Source of the DNA: Mesorhizobium sp.
GTDB taxonomy: Bacteria > Pseudomonadota > Alphaproteobacteria > Rhizobiales > Rhizobiaceae
Assembly: GCA_004020875.1 (NCBI GenBank)
Contig: SAPZ01000003.1
Location: 248,001-312,000 of the forward strand
Length of the DNA stretch: 64,000 nt
Direction: 5' to 3'
Under the pieces are notes generated by a model. The model saw only the letters and a list, made by a program, of their open reading frames with translations, ran no database searches and had not been told where the DNA came from. The position numbers and the translations under genes were made by a program. Position 1 is the stretch's first letter. Each line of letters begins with the position of its first letter. Below, piece by piece: positions 20,117 through 30,358 of the stretch.

Positions 20117-20926
20117 ATGGACAAGGGCAAGATTTTCCGCGATCTGCACGCCTCCACTTTCGTCATGCCCAACCCTTGGGACGTAGGCACGACCAAGCTT
20201 CTGGCATCCTTCGGTTTCAAGGCGCTGGCGACGACCAGCGCCGGCTTCGCCTTCTCGCGCGGCCTGCCGGACGGCGCCGTGACTTTCGAGGCCATGATCC
20301 ATCATTGCCGCGAAGTGACGGCGGCAACCGACCTGCCGGTTTCAGCCGACCTCGAACGCGGCAAGGGGGACAGCCCCGAGCAGGCCGCCGAAACAATCTT
20401 CGCGGCGGAAGCCGCCGGGCTCGCCGGCTGCTCGATCGAGGATCATACCGGCGACCCCGCGAACCCGATCTACGATTTCTCGCTCGCGGCCGAACGCGTC
20501 GCGGCCGCCGTCGAGGCGGCCCGGGCGCTCAAGCATGATTTCGTCTTCACCGCGCGGGCTGAGAATTTCCTTTGGGGCAAGACCGACCTCGACGACACGA
20601 TCAAGCGGCTGCAAGCCTTCGAGAAGGCCGGCGCCGACGTGCTTTATGCGCCGGGGATCAGCGACGTTGAAATGGTGCGCACCATCTGCTCGTCGGTGAG
20701 CCGGCCGGTCAATGTGATGGCCCGTCCGGGCTTCACCGTAGCCGACCTCGCCATGGCAGGCGTCAAACGCATTTCTCTCGGCCCATGGCTGACCAATTTC
20801 GCCTACGGCATGCTGGAGACGGCAGCGCGCGAGATCCAGCAGGACGGCACTTTCGGCTTCACCACGGCGGCGATGCCGTTCGGCAAGCTGCAGGCGCTGT
20901 TCCGGGAGGGCAAGGAGCAGGACTAG
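20117..20926 (+). CDS. Isocitrate lyase/PEP phosphonomutase-family protein
   Basis: A 269-residue TIM-barrel protein of the ICL/PEP-mutase superfamily. It shows the family's active-site segments: MPNPWDVGTTK, ATTSAGFAFSRG, the metal-binding acidic loop SADLERGKG and SIEDHTGDP. Members cleave or rearrange C-C or C-P bonds of 2-oxo acids (for example 2-methylisocitrate lyase, oxaloacetate decarboxylase). There are no phosphonate genes nearby, so phosphonate synthesis is unlikely. Its own promoter is probable, 79 bp after the secreted-protein gene. Confidence 0.83.
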   Translation: MDKGKIFRDLHASTFVMPNPWDVGTTKLLASFGFKALATTSAGFAFSRGLPDGAVTFEAMIHHCREVTAATDLPVSADLERGKGDSPEQAAETIFAAEAAGLAGCSIEDHTGDPANPIYDFSLAAERVAAAVEAARALKHDFVFTARAENFLWGKTDLDDTIKRLQAFEKAGADVLYAPGISDVEMVRTICSSVSRPVNVMARPGFTVADLAMAGVKRISLGPWLTNFAYGMLETAAREIQQDGTFGFTTAAMPFGKLQALFREGKEQD

Positions 20927-20930
20927 AACA

Positions 20931-21025
20931 GTTCCAGGAAAAGTGTGGGCGGTTTTCCGCCCGGAATTGCGTCAAAACAAGAAGATAGAGCGGTTCGCCG
21001 TTTCCGTGATACGGTGAAACGCTCT
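20931..21025. repeat. Dispersed palindromic repeat, family A copy 1
   Basis: GTTCCAGGAAAAGTGTG (20931), hairpin GGGCGG-TTTT-CCGCCC (20947-20962) and GGAATTGCGTCAAAACAA, then an imperfect palindrome AGAGCGGTTC...GAAACGCTCT (20987-21025). The same modules appear inverted at 35149-35250 and 44022-44091. It overlaps the stop of the next minus-strand gene and sits between convergent genes. Confidence 0.7.
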
Positions 21026-21719
21026 AGACCGGTTCCCGCGCCGAAACCCCCTTGTGCAGATGCACCATCATGGCGGCCGCGAAGAGCGGCGTCAGCAGGT
21101 TGAGCAGCGGCACGGCAAGGAACAGGCCGATGACCAGCCCGGCCAGGAACACCGTGCCGGCATATTTGCGGCGCAGCGCCTTGGCGTCTGGCTCGGGGCG
21201 AAAACGCATGGCGGCGAATTCGAAGAACTCGCGGCCGAGCAGATAGCCGTTGACGATGAAGAAGGCCGCGATGTTGATGCCGGGCAACAGAAGCAAAAGC
21301 AGCGCCACGACGTTGCCGAGGACGACCACGCCGAAGAATTTGATGGCCAGCGCAAGCGAATGCAGCGCCGGCACGGCGCGGCCGGGCGGATCGTTGGGAT
21401 AGTCGGTCCGCTCGACCACTTCGGCAATGTCATCGAGAAACAGGCCGGCGACGATCGCCGTCACCGGCGCGATGAGCAAGGCCAATCCCACAGCCAGGAC
21501 GATGCCGGCGATGATGGCGCTGAGCCACCCGGCCCAGGACGGCAGGCCCGGGAGCAGCGTCTGCAGCCATGGCCAGGCCAGCCATTCGAGCAGGCTTTCC
21601 AGGCCGACCCACAGCGCCAGCAGAGCGAGCAGGGTCAGCCCCAGCGTCTTCAGGAAGACAGTACGGAATTCAGGCGAGAACAGCTGGCTGGCGGCGGCGC
21701 GGGCAGCATCTAGGATCAC
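21024..21719 (-). CDS. CysZ/EI24-like membrane protein
   Basis: A 231-residue inner-membrane protein with about five hydrophobic helices and the NGYLLGREFFEFAAMRF segment typical of the EI24/CysZ family, in which CysZ mediates sulfate uptake. The helical hairpins at about 20-40, 60-100 and 128-165 fit CysZ topology. No sulfur-assimilation genes are adjacent, so sulfate transport is an inference from family alone. Confidence 0.75.
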   Translation of the reverse strand: MILDAARAAASQLFSPEFRTVFLKTLGLTLLALLALWVGLESLLEWLAWPWLQTLLPGLPSWAGWLSAIIAGIVLAVGLALLIAPVTAIVAGLFLDDIAEVVERTDYPNDPPGRAVPALHSLALAIKFFGVVVLGNVVALLLLLLPGINIAAFFIVNGYLLGREFFEFAAMRFRPEPDAKALRRKYAGTVFLAGLVIGLFLAVPLLNLLTPLFAAAMMVHLHKGVSAREPV

Positions 21720-21812
21720 GGCAGGTTCAAGCTCTCGTCGAGAAATGACGCCCCCGAGATAGGCGGCGAGGGAAAGCGGCGCAACTGCAAGGCGAGATCG
21801 TCGCCCTACCGT

Positions 21813-22724
21813 TCAGGCTTTTCCCGGGAGCGCTCCTGCCCGCCGGGCGGGAATAGTCATTGCCACAACGCCGGCGACGACAAAACCCATGCCGACCCAG
21901 GCGGCCGGCCCCAGGTTTTCGCCCAGGAAGACGGCGCCGATGCCGACGCCGATCGGCACGCGCAGATAGGCCTGCGAGGTGGTGCCGACCGAGCCCAGCG
22001 TGTGGATGAGGCGAAAATAGATGACGAAGGCCAGCGCCGTCGAAAAGACCGACAGGCCGAGCAGAGCCAGGATCGATGCCGCCGACGGCGCAAGCGTCCA
22101 GGGCCGGTCGACAATCAGGCTGAGCGGCACGAGCATCGCCGCGCCGAAAAGCATCGAGCCCGCAGCGGGTATCATCGGATCGAGGCCCTTGAAGCCGCGC
22201 CCGAAGATAGCCGCCCCGGCATAGGAGACCGTCGCGATGACGATCGCAAGCTGCGCCCACAATTGATGGCCAAGCCCGCCGAGCGCCTCAGTGCCGATGA
22301 TGAGGCAGATGCCGACGATGCCGGCGCCGACACCGATCAGCTTGCGCGCCGTTACGGGCTCGTGGCGCGTGATCAATGCCGTCAGCAGGAAGGTGAAGAT
22401 CGGCGACGTCGCGTTGAGGATGGTGGCAAGGCCGGCATCGACCGAGCGCTCGGCGGCGGCGATCAATGTGAACGGCACGACGCTGTTGAGGCAGGCCTGG
22501 AAGGCGAAGCGGCGCCATGTCGCCGCTTCGGCGGGCATGGCAAGGCCGCGCCAGCGAATGACGGTAAGCAGAACGGCCCCGGCGATCAGCGTCCGGGCGG
22601 CGATGAAGCTGACAGGCGGGATCGTCTCGACGCCGATCTTGATGAAGGTGTACGAAGCACCCCATAGCACCGCCAGGACGCCGAGCAGCGCGAGGTCGGC
22701 AGACAATTCGGTCTTTTCGGACAT
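21813..22724 (-). CDS. EamA/DMT-family transporter
   Basis: A 303-residue inner-membrane permease with ten predicted helices in two EamA halves. It starts MSEKTELSADLALLGVLAVL, where the ATG at 22724 follows GAAGGCG; the frame is open to 22958 but that extension is unlike a permease N-terminus. It ends in PARRAGALPGKA. Substrate unknown. It is divergent from the PfkB kinase. Confidence 0.85.
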   Translation of the reverse strand: MSEKTELSADLALLGVLAVLWGASYTFIKIGVETIPPVSFIAARTLIAGAVLLTVIRWRGLAMPAEAATWRRFAFQACLNSVVPFTLIAAAERSVDAGLATILNATSPIFTFLLTALITRHEPVTARKLIGVGAGIVGICLIIGTEALGGLGHQLWAQLAIVIATVSYAGAAIFGRGFKGLDPMIPAAGSMLFGAAMLVPLSLIVDRPWTLAPSAASILALLGLSVFSTALAFVIYFRLIHTLGSVGTTSQAYLRVPIGVGIGAVFLGENLGPAAWVGMGFVVAGVVAMTIPARRAGALPGKA

Positions 22725-22994
22725 TTCTGCGCCTTCCGTCTGCGGAAACAATCCGCTTCTAGCCGATGGCGGCGCGGAAATGTTTCGATCGCCGTGAAAC
22801 CATAGCGGCGAAGGCAGCGACCGATATGGGCCAGTTCGATTCGAATGCTGCCGCAGCCGGCGAACAACCGGCGCCCAGGCCGCTAGCGCGGAAGGCGATC
22901 GCGATTTTCGGGGTAGGCAAAGCAGCGGCAACTCGCTAGACCCGCGCCCGGCCGGCATGCCAGATAGCCGGGTGGGTTCTTGGCGGAGATTTTG

Positions 22995-23987
22995 ATGCCG
23001 GAATATGACGTGCTTTGCATCGGCAATGCCATTGTCGACATCATCGCGCAGTGCGACGAGGCTTTTCTCGAGACCAACGGCATCATCAAGGGCGCGATGA
23101 ACCTTATCGACGCCAGGCGCGCCGAACTGCTCTACAGCCGCATGGGGCCGGCGATCGAGGCTTCCGGCGGCAGCGCCGGCAACACAGCGGCCGGCGTCGC
23201 CAGCCTCGGCGGACGGGCCGCCTTCTTCGGCAAGGTGTCAAACGACGCGCTGGGCGACATCTACACGCACGACATCCACGCTCAGGGCGTGGCCTTCGAT
23301 ACCAGGCCGCTCGCGGGCCAACCGCCGACGGCACGCTCGATGATCTTCGTCACGCCCGACGGCGAGCGTTCGATGAACACCTATCTTGGCGCTTGCATCG
23401 AGCTTGGGCCCGAAGATGTCGAGGCCGACAAGGCGTCCGGCGCCAAGGTGACATACTTCGAAGGCTATTTGTGGGATCCACCGCGCGCCAAGGAGGCCAT
23501 CCGCCAGACCGCCAGGCTGGCGCACGCCGCCGGCCGCGAAGTGTCGATGACGCTGTCGGATCCCTTTTGCGTCGACCGCTACCGAGAGGAATTCCTCGAG
23601 CTGATGCGCTCAGGCACAGTCGACATCGTCTTTGCCAACAGTCACGAGATCAAATCGCTCTACCAGACGGCTTCCTTCGAGGAGGCGCTCGCCGCCATCC
23701 GCAAGGATTGCAAAATAGCGGCCGTCACCCGTTCCGAAAAAGGCTCGGTTATCGTGCGCGGCGACGAGACCGTCACCATCGAGGCAACGAAGATCAATGA
23801 GCTGGTCGACACGACCGGCGCCGGCGACCTCTATGCCGCCGGCTTTCTCTACGGCTACACGACCGGACGCAGCCTCAAGGATTGCGGCGATCTCGGCTCG
23901 CTGGCCGCCGGGCTGGTGATCCAGCAGATCGGCCCGCGCCCGCGCCTGAGCCTGCGCCGGGAGGCCGAGCAAGCCGGACTGCTTTAA
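22995..23987 (+). CDS. PfkB-family sugar/nucleoside kinase (adenosine kinase-like)
   Basis: A 330-residue ribokinase-fold kinase. The N-terminal GNAIVDII and SGGSAGNTAAGVASLGG segments bind the sugar moiety, and DTTGAGDLYAAGFLYG near residue 275 holds the anion hole and catalytic Asp. Close rhizobial relatives are annotated as adenosine kinases (family knowledge). The ATG at 22995 is well spaced from GGAG; an ATG at 22980 would add five residues. It probably salvages adenosine or phosphorylates a related sugar. Confidence 0.87.
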   Translation: MPEYDVLCIGNAIVDIIAQCDEAFLETNGIIKGAMNLIDARRAELLYSRMGPAIEASGGSAGNTAAGVASLGGRAAFFGKVSNDALGDIYTHDIHAQGVAFDTRPLAGQPPTARSMIFVTPDGERSMNTYLGACIELGPEDVEADKASGAKVTYFEGYLWDPPRAKEAIRQTARLAHAAGREVSMTLSDPFCVDRYREEFLELMRSGTVDIVFANSHEIKSLYQTASFEEALAAIRKDCKIAAVTRSEKGSVIVRGDETVTIEATKINELVDTTGAGDLYAAGFLYGYTTGRSLKDCGDLGSLAAGLVIQQIGPRPRLSLRREAEQAGLL

Positions 23988-24031
23988 CCGGCCGAGGCAA
24001 ATTGCATAATGGCGCCATACCGTTGCGTCAT

Positions 24032-24073
24032 CGCGAGCAGGCTCGCAAGAGGCCTGTTTGTCGCGCCTCTGTC
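24032..24073 (+). terminator. Weak hairpins after the PfkB kinase gene
   Basis: GCGAGC-AG-GCTCGC (24032-24045) and GAGGC...GCCTC just after it form two short stems downstream of the kinase stop. There is no T-run, so a terminator role is tentative. The remaining bases to 24266 show no gene. Confidence 0.3.
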
Positions 24074-24266
24074 ACAGAGCGCTCCTACACGCAAAGATAG
24101 GGCGTTCCGCGACTGACATTTCGGCACGCCAAACCAGGGGTGTGAGATGCAAGCCAGCAATCTGCCGGGCCGCGGTGTCCTTTGCCGCCGCAATTTGTGC
24201 TTTCCACGATAGAATTTGAGCAACCGCCGGCGCCTGGGGGAGGAGCGCGGGCCACAAGACGGACGC

Positions 24267-24965
24267 ATGACCAGACTTCAGACCCCGCCCGAGGGGATTT
24301 CGCAAGAGACCTTGGCAGGCCTAGTCACCGAAGCCGTGCAGCAGGCATTGATGCAACAAGGTGTCCTGATGGACGCACAGGCCTTGGCTTCAGCCAGCGC
24401 GCTCGCCGGCAGCGTGGCGGCCGCCCTCCCCTTCCTGCCGCCGGCACAGCGCCATGCGGTCGATTCCTTCCAGGGCGATTGGACCGCGCTCGTGTCCGAG
24501 TTCTTCCGCTCGATGCCGGAGAGAATCGCAGGCAGAAGCCCCACGGTGTCCAATCAGGCTTCCGAGCGCGTGCCGCCGGAGATGGGGCGGCTTCAAAAAA
24601 TCGCGGAACGGGCGGCCGGTCTTCAATCGATGCTGCTTGAGGATTGGGCCGGCGAGGTAGCCGGCTCAACCTATCTGGAAGAAAAGCTGCGCATCCCGCG
24701 CTCGACGCTGCATCGCTGGCAAAGGCGCGGCGAGGTCGTCGCGTTGCGCAAAGGCGGTCGCAAACATGTCTTCCCACTGGCCCAATTCGTCGACGGCAGG
24801 CCCGTCCTGGGAATCAGCGACGTGCTGTCGGCGATCGCCAATCCGAGACTTGCCTGGTTCTGGCTGACCCACGCCGCGCCCGAGCTTAGCGGCCGCGTCC
24901 CAATCAACATGTTGAGGGAAGACATGGTCGCGGACGTGGTCCGCGCCGCGCGCACCGTGTCCTGA
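24267..24965 (+). CDS. HTH protein with an MbcA/ParS-antitoxin-like tail
   Basis: A 232-residue protein I cannot name. The N-terminal half is Ala/Gln-rich and helical. The segment LEEKLRIPRSTLHRWQRRGEVVALRKGGRKHVFPLAQF (in the middle third) reads like a MerR/excisionase-type winged helix, and the C-terminus NPRLAWFWLTHAAPELSGRVPINMLRED resembles the toxin-binding DUF2384 domain of Xre/MbcA/ParS antitoxins (P..WL..P...LGGR.P..LL). No RES-domain toxin gene is adjacent, so it may be an orphan or a regulator that reuses the domain. Function is not assigned. Confidence 0.6.
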   Translation: MTRLQTPPEGISQETLAGLVTEAVQQALMQQGVLMDAQALASASALAGSVAAALPFLPPAQRHAVDSFQGDWTALVSEFFRSMPERIAGRSPTVSNQASERVPPEMGRLQKIAERAAGLQSMLLEDWAGEVAGSTYLEEKLRIPRSTLHRWQRRGEVVALRKGGRKHVFPLAQFVDGRPVLGISDVLSAIANPRLAWFWLTHAAPELSGRVPINMLREDMVADVVRAARTVS

Positions 24966-25334
24966 GCGGGCTCGGCGACACGGTTTCTGCGCAACCGGCG
25001 CATAGCTAGCCGAATAATTAAGTGTCATATAACTGTAATAATTGGCACATTTGGCACATTATCAGGATTCCTTGGCGTTTCGATTGTATAAATTGTGCAA
25101 TTTGTCCCAATTTTACAAATATATGACGTGATATTTGGGCAACAAGACCTTTATAAGAGTCAAAAAAGCCGCCTTTCCGACATAATCTCTGTTGTGCGCG
25201 ACCGCCGATTAAGTCATTTCCAGAGCGAAGAAGCAGCGCCGGTGCGCGTACTTTTTCAACGATGGGGACGGGGGTGGCAGAAGCCGAACGGCGTGTCAGG
25301 CCTGTCTTGAACCTTTGACTGGAGATTCAAGAAA
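24966..25334 (+). promoter_or_regulatory. AT-rich control region of the porin gene
   Basis: A 369-bp non-coding stretch, AT-rich against its surroundings, with a perfect tandem 9-bp repeat TTGGCACAT at 25042-25050 and 25051-25059 and a run of A/T tracts to about 25170. It probably holds the porin promoter and a long leader. I could not fix -35/-10 boxes. The ribosome site is GGAG ahead of the ATG at 25335. Confidence 0.5.
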
Positions 25335-26495
25335 ATGAACATCAAGAGCCTTCTTCTCGGCTCCGCTGCGGCCCTGATCGCAGCTTCGGGCGCCCGCGCC
25401 GCCGACGCGGTCACCGTCGCCGAGCCGGAACCGGCCGAATACGTGAAGATCTGCGACGTCTATGGCGCCGGCTACTTCTACATCCCCGGCACCGAGACCT
25501 GCCTGCGCATCGGCGGCTACATCCGCTATGACGCCGGCTTCGGCGATATCGGCTCCTTCGACGGCGCGCGTGCTCTCGACGTGCGCACCGGCAAGAACCA
25601 GGGCACCTGGCTGAAGAACACCCGCTTCAATTTGAAGACTTGGACCGCCCAGGAAACCGAACTCGGCACGTTGAAGACCTACACCGAAACCCGCTTCAAT
25701 TTCGGCGACACCGCCAAGAGCGGCCTTGGTCCCGATTCCAATGGCGGCGTCGGTGCCTATAACAAGCCGGTCACGCTTAACTTCGCCTGGATCCAGCTCG
25801 GCGGCCTGCGCGTCGGTAAGGATGAAACCCCCTATGACCAGTTCATCGGCTATGCCGGCAACGTCATCCAGGACACCATCATCCCCTACGGCATCAAGGA
25901 CACCAACGTCATCAGCTACTACTTCGATGCGGGCAGCGGCTTCTCCGGCGTGGTCTCGCTGGAAGAAGGTTCCGGCAAGACCGGCACGATCGACAGCTAT
26001 GTCCCGCACGTCGTGGGCGGCTTGAAGTACAAGCAGGACTGGGGTGCGATCACCGGCGTCGTTGCCTACGACAGCAACTACGAGGAAGTGGCCGGCAAGG
26101 TTCGCCTGGATGTCAACGTGACCAAGGAATTGTCGCTGTTTGGCATGTTCGGCTACGGCACCGACAGCCACCTGACCGATCCGTCCAACGTCGTGGCCGC
26201 TGGCGGCCGCGGATTCTACAAGCCTTGGGCCGGTAAGTGGGCTTTCTGGACCGGCGGTACCTACAAGTTCACCGACAAGGCCGCCTTCAACCTTCAGGTG
26301 TCGGGAGACCAGGACAAGAACTACGCGCTGGCGGCCAACGTCGCCTACACGATCGTTCCTGGTTTCACGATCACGCCCGAAGTCGACTACTTCCATTACG
26401 GCCGCTTCGGCGAATCCACGCCGTTCAGCAACTGGACCAAGGCCGACAAGAAGAACAGCTGGGGCGGCATCGTCCGCTTCCAGCGCAATTTCTGA
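25335..26495 (+). CDS. Outer-membrane porin (alphaproteobacterial Porin_2 type)
   Basis: A 386-residue beta-barrel porin. A signal peptide (about 1-22, ending GARA|AD) is followed by the family-typical VKICDVYGAGYFYIPG and CLRIGGYIRYD segments with two cysteines, alternating amphipathic strands and the C-terminal GGIVRFQRNF ending in Phe, the outer-membrane insertion signal. It forms trimers for passive uptake of small hydrophilic solutes. A long AT-rich upstream region and a strong terminator suggest a highly expressed single-gene unit. Confidence 0.93.
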   Translation: MNIKSLLLGSAAALIAASGARAADAVTVAEPEPAEYVKICDVYGAGYFYIPGTETCLRIGGYIRYDAGFGDIGSFDGARALDVRTGKNQGTWLKNTRFNLKTWTAQETELGTLKTYTETRFNFGDTAKSGLGPDSNGGVGAYNKPVTLNFAWIQLGGLRVGKDETPYDQFIGYAGNVIQDTIIPYGIKDTNVISYYFDAGSGFSGVVSLEEGSGKTGTIDSYVPHVVGGLKYKQDWGAITGVVAYDSNYEEVAGKVRLDVNVTKELSLFGMFGYGTDSHLTDPSNVVAAGGRGFYKPWAGKWAFWTGGTYKFTDKAAFNLQVSGDQDKNYALAANVAYTIVPGFTITPEVDYFHYGRFGESTPFSNWTKADKKNSWGGIVRFQRNF

Positions 26496-26514
26496 TCGAA
26501 CCTAACGACCTAAG

Positions 26515-26549
26515 AAAAGGCTCGCGGCATCGCCGCGGGCCTTTTTTTT
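26515..26549 (+). terminator. Rho-independent terminator of the porin gene
   Basis: An imperfect stem AAAGGCTCGCGGC / GCCGCGGGCCTTT with an ATC loop, followed by a run of eight T residues, 20 bp after the porin stop. The A-tract on the left arm makes it usable from the opposite strand too. Confidence 0.9.
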
Positions 26550-26588
26550 GCTTTTGGTTCGCGAAAAGCCTGCGCGTTGGCCCGCTTG

Positions 26589-28868
<2,280 letters not shown>

Positions 28869-29004
28869 GATGCCTGACGTTTTCCTCACCAATTCGCGCT
28901 CTTGAGGCGAGCGCATTGTTTTGAACTACCGCTTAAGGCCATACTCGGCCGCTGTAAACCGCCAGCGATTGCGTGACGGCGTTCCTCCGCGGTCGCGGCG
29001 ACAG

Positions 29005-30192
29005 TCAAATCTTGCCCGATGAGATCGCGACAATCTCGCGCAGGTGCTCGCGCACCGAGGCCCAGCGCGTCAGCCCGGAGGTGCCGGCGAACGGCCATTC
29101 GGAGAAGGGCGGATCATCGCTTCCCATGCGTCGCTTAAGCGCCGAGAGATAGGCCATCAGTTCCAACCGTTCCGCCCTTACCCTTTCAAGCGTGCGGCCG
29201 CGAATCTCCTCCCGCGGTATGGCGCGGTCGCGGAGCCGCTCGACCGCGCGGCGGATCGCGGTCGGCTCCGGCTCGGCGACAATGCAGTAGTCCGGATCGA
29301 AGTAGACGTCGCGGCCGCCGATGCTCGGTGTCGATACGATCGGCAACCCGGCCAGCAGATACTCCATGCTGGAATACATCGCCCCTTCCACCGCCGACAG
29401 GCAGAGCCCGACCGCGGCCTGGTTGTAGACGCGGTTGACCTCGGCGGAGGTCAGCCGGCCGGGCAGGCCATCAAGGAGCGGATTGGCGATGCTGTGAAGC
29501 GGCGATTGCGCCTGCAGGCGGCGAATGAAGGCGCGGTCGCCGGCCGGCGGCAATTCGCCGATCGAGGACGTCACATGGACCAGTCTTTCGATCTCGAAGG
29601 CGAGATAGTGCCGCTTGGTGTGCGAGATGCGACCGTTGTAGACCGCATCGTACTCGACCGGCACGTCCTGGAGCGGCCGGAAGACGTCTTCCGAGATCAT
29701 CAGATTGTGATTGGAGAAGATTGCATTGCCGCCAACGCCTCCAATCAGGCGTCGCTCTTCCTCTGTGTTGCAGAGAAAGATCAGCTCGTGCTTGGGGCAA
29801 ACCCTGGCGAACCAGGAGAGATCCTTGCGTATCTGCTCGACGACGGCAGGCCGTTCCAGCGTCCAGTTCGGCATCAGAAGGAAGGTAGCGCGCCGTGGCG
29901 CAAGGCGTCGGCAGAAGGCGGCGAGCGCGTAGAGCGGGCGCCTGCCGCCGACAGGTACATAGAGGATCAGCGGATCGCGGCTGAATATGTGGAGCGGCAT
30001 GTCGATGCCGCCATCGAGGCCCGAAAGCAGCCCGCGCGCCGGAAGGATGAAGGGTAGCCGTATCCGCGTCCACGCCTTGATTTTGGTTCTGGTTCGATTG
30101 GCTCGGTTAGTGGCAAGAAGCCGAATACGGCCGAGCGGTGAGCCGGCGGAGCCGACCATCTCCTCGAACGTCTCGTGTCCATCCTGCTTCAT
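29005..30192 (-). CDS. GT-B glycosyltransferase (group 1-like)
   Basis: A 395-residue protein whose C-terminal half carries the nucleotide-sugar-binding pattern of GT-B enzymes (GLCLSAVEGAMYSSMEYL, then AGLPIVSTPSIGG). The N-terminal half is divergent and I see no signal peptide or membrane helix, so it is probably cytoplasmic and works on a cell-surface polysaccharide. No other polysaccharide gene is adjacent, so acceptor and sugar are unknown. It is divergent from mutS across about 166 bp. Confidence 0.72.
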   Translation of the reverse strand: MKQDGHETFEEMVGSAGSPLGRIRLLATNRANRTRTKIKAWTRIRLPFILPARGLLSGLDGGIDMPLHIFSRDPLILYVPVGGRRPLYALAAFCRRLAPRRATFLLMPNWTLERPAVVEQIRKDLSWFARVCPKHELIFLCNTEEERRLIGGVGGNAIFSNHNLMISEDVFRPLQDVPVEYDAVYNGRISHTKRHYLAFEIERLVHVTSSIGELPPAGDRAFIRRLQAQSPLHSIANPLLDGLPGRLTSAEVNRVYNQAAVGLCLSAVEGAMYSSMEYLLAGLPIVSTPSIGGRDVYFDPDYCIVAEPEPTAIRRAVERLRDRAIPREEIRGRTLERVRAERLELMAYLSALKRRMGSDDPPFSEWPFAGTSGLTRWASVREHLREIVAISSGKI

Positions 30193-30358
30193 CGCCCCAC
30201 CATTTTCTCATGGGCCCGGACGATCCATATGTCGGCCGACGGCATGAGGCAACATGCCTTCCGCACCCTGTCGTGCTGATGGCGCAACTGCCCAGTCTTC
30301 CCCTGCTTTTCGCGCCGACGGCATTAAAACGGGCTGCCAGTTCTGCTAGCGTCCGGGC

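Noticed and set aside
25042..25059. TGGCACATTTGGCA as a sigma-54 promoter
   Set aside because: GG and GC elements are 8 bp apart rather than the required 10.
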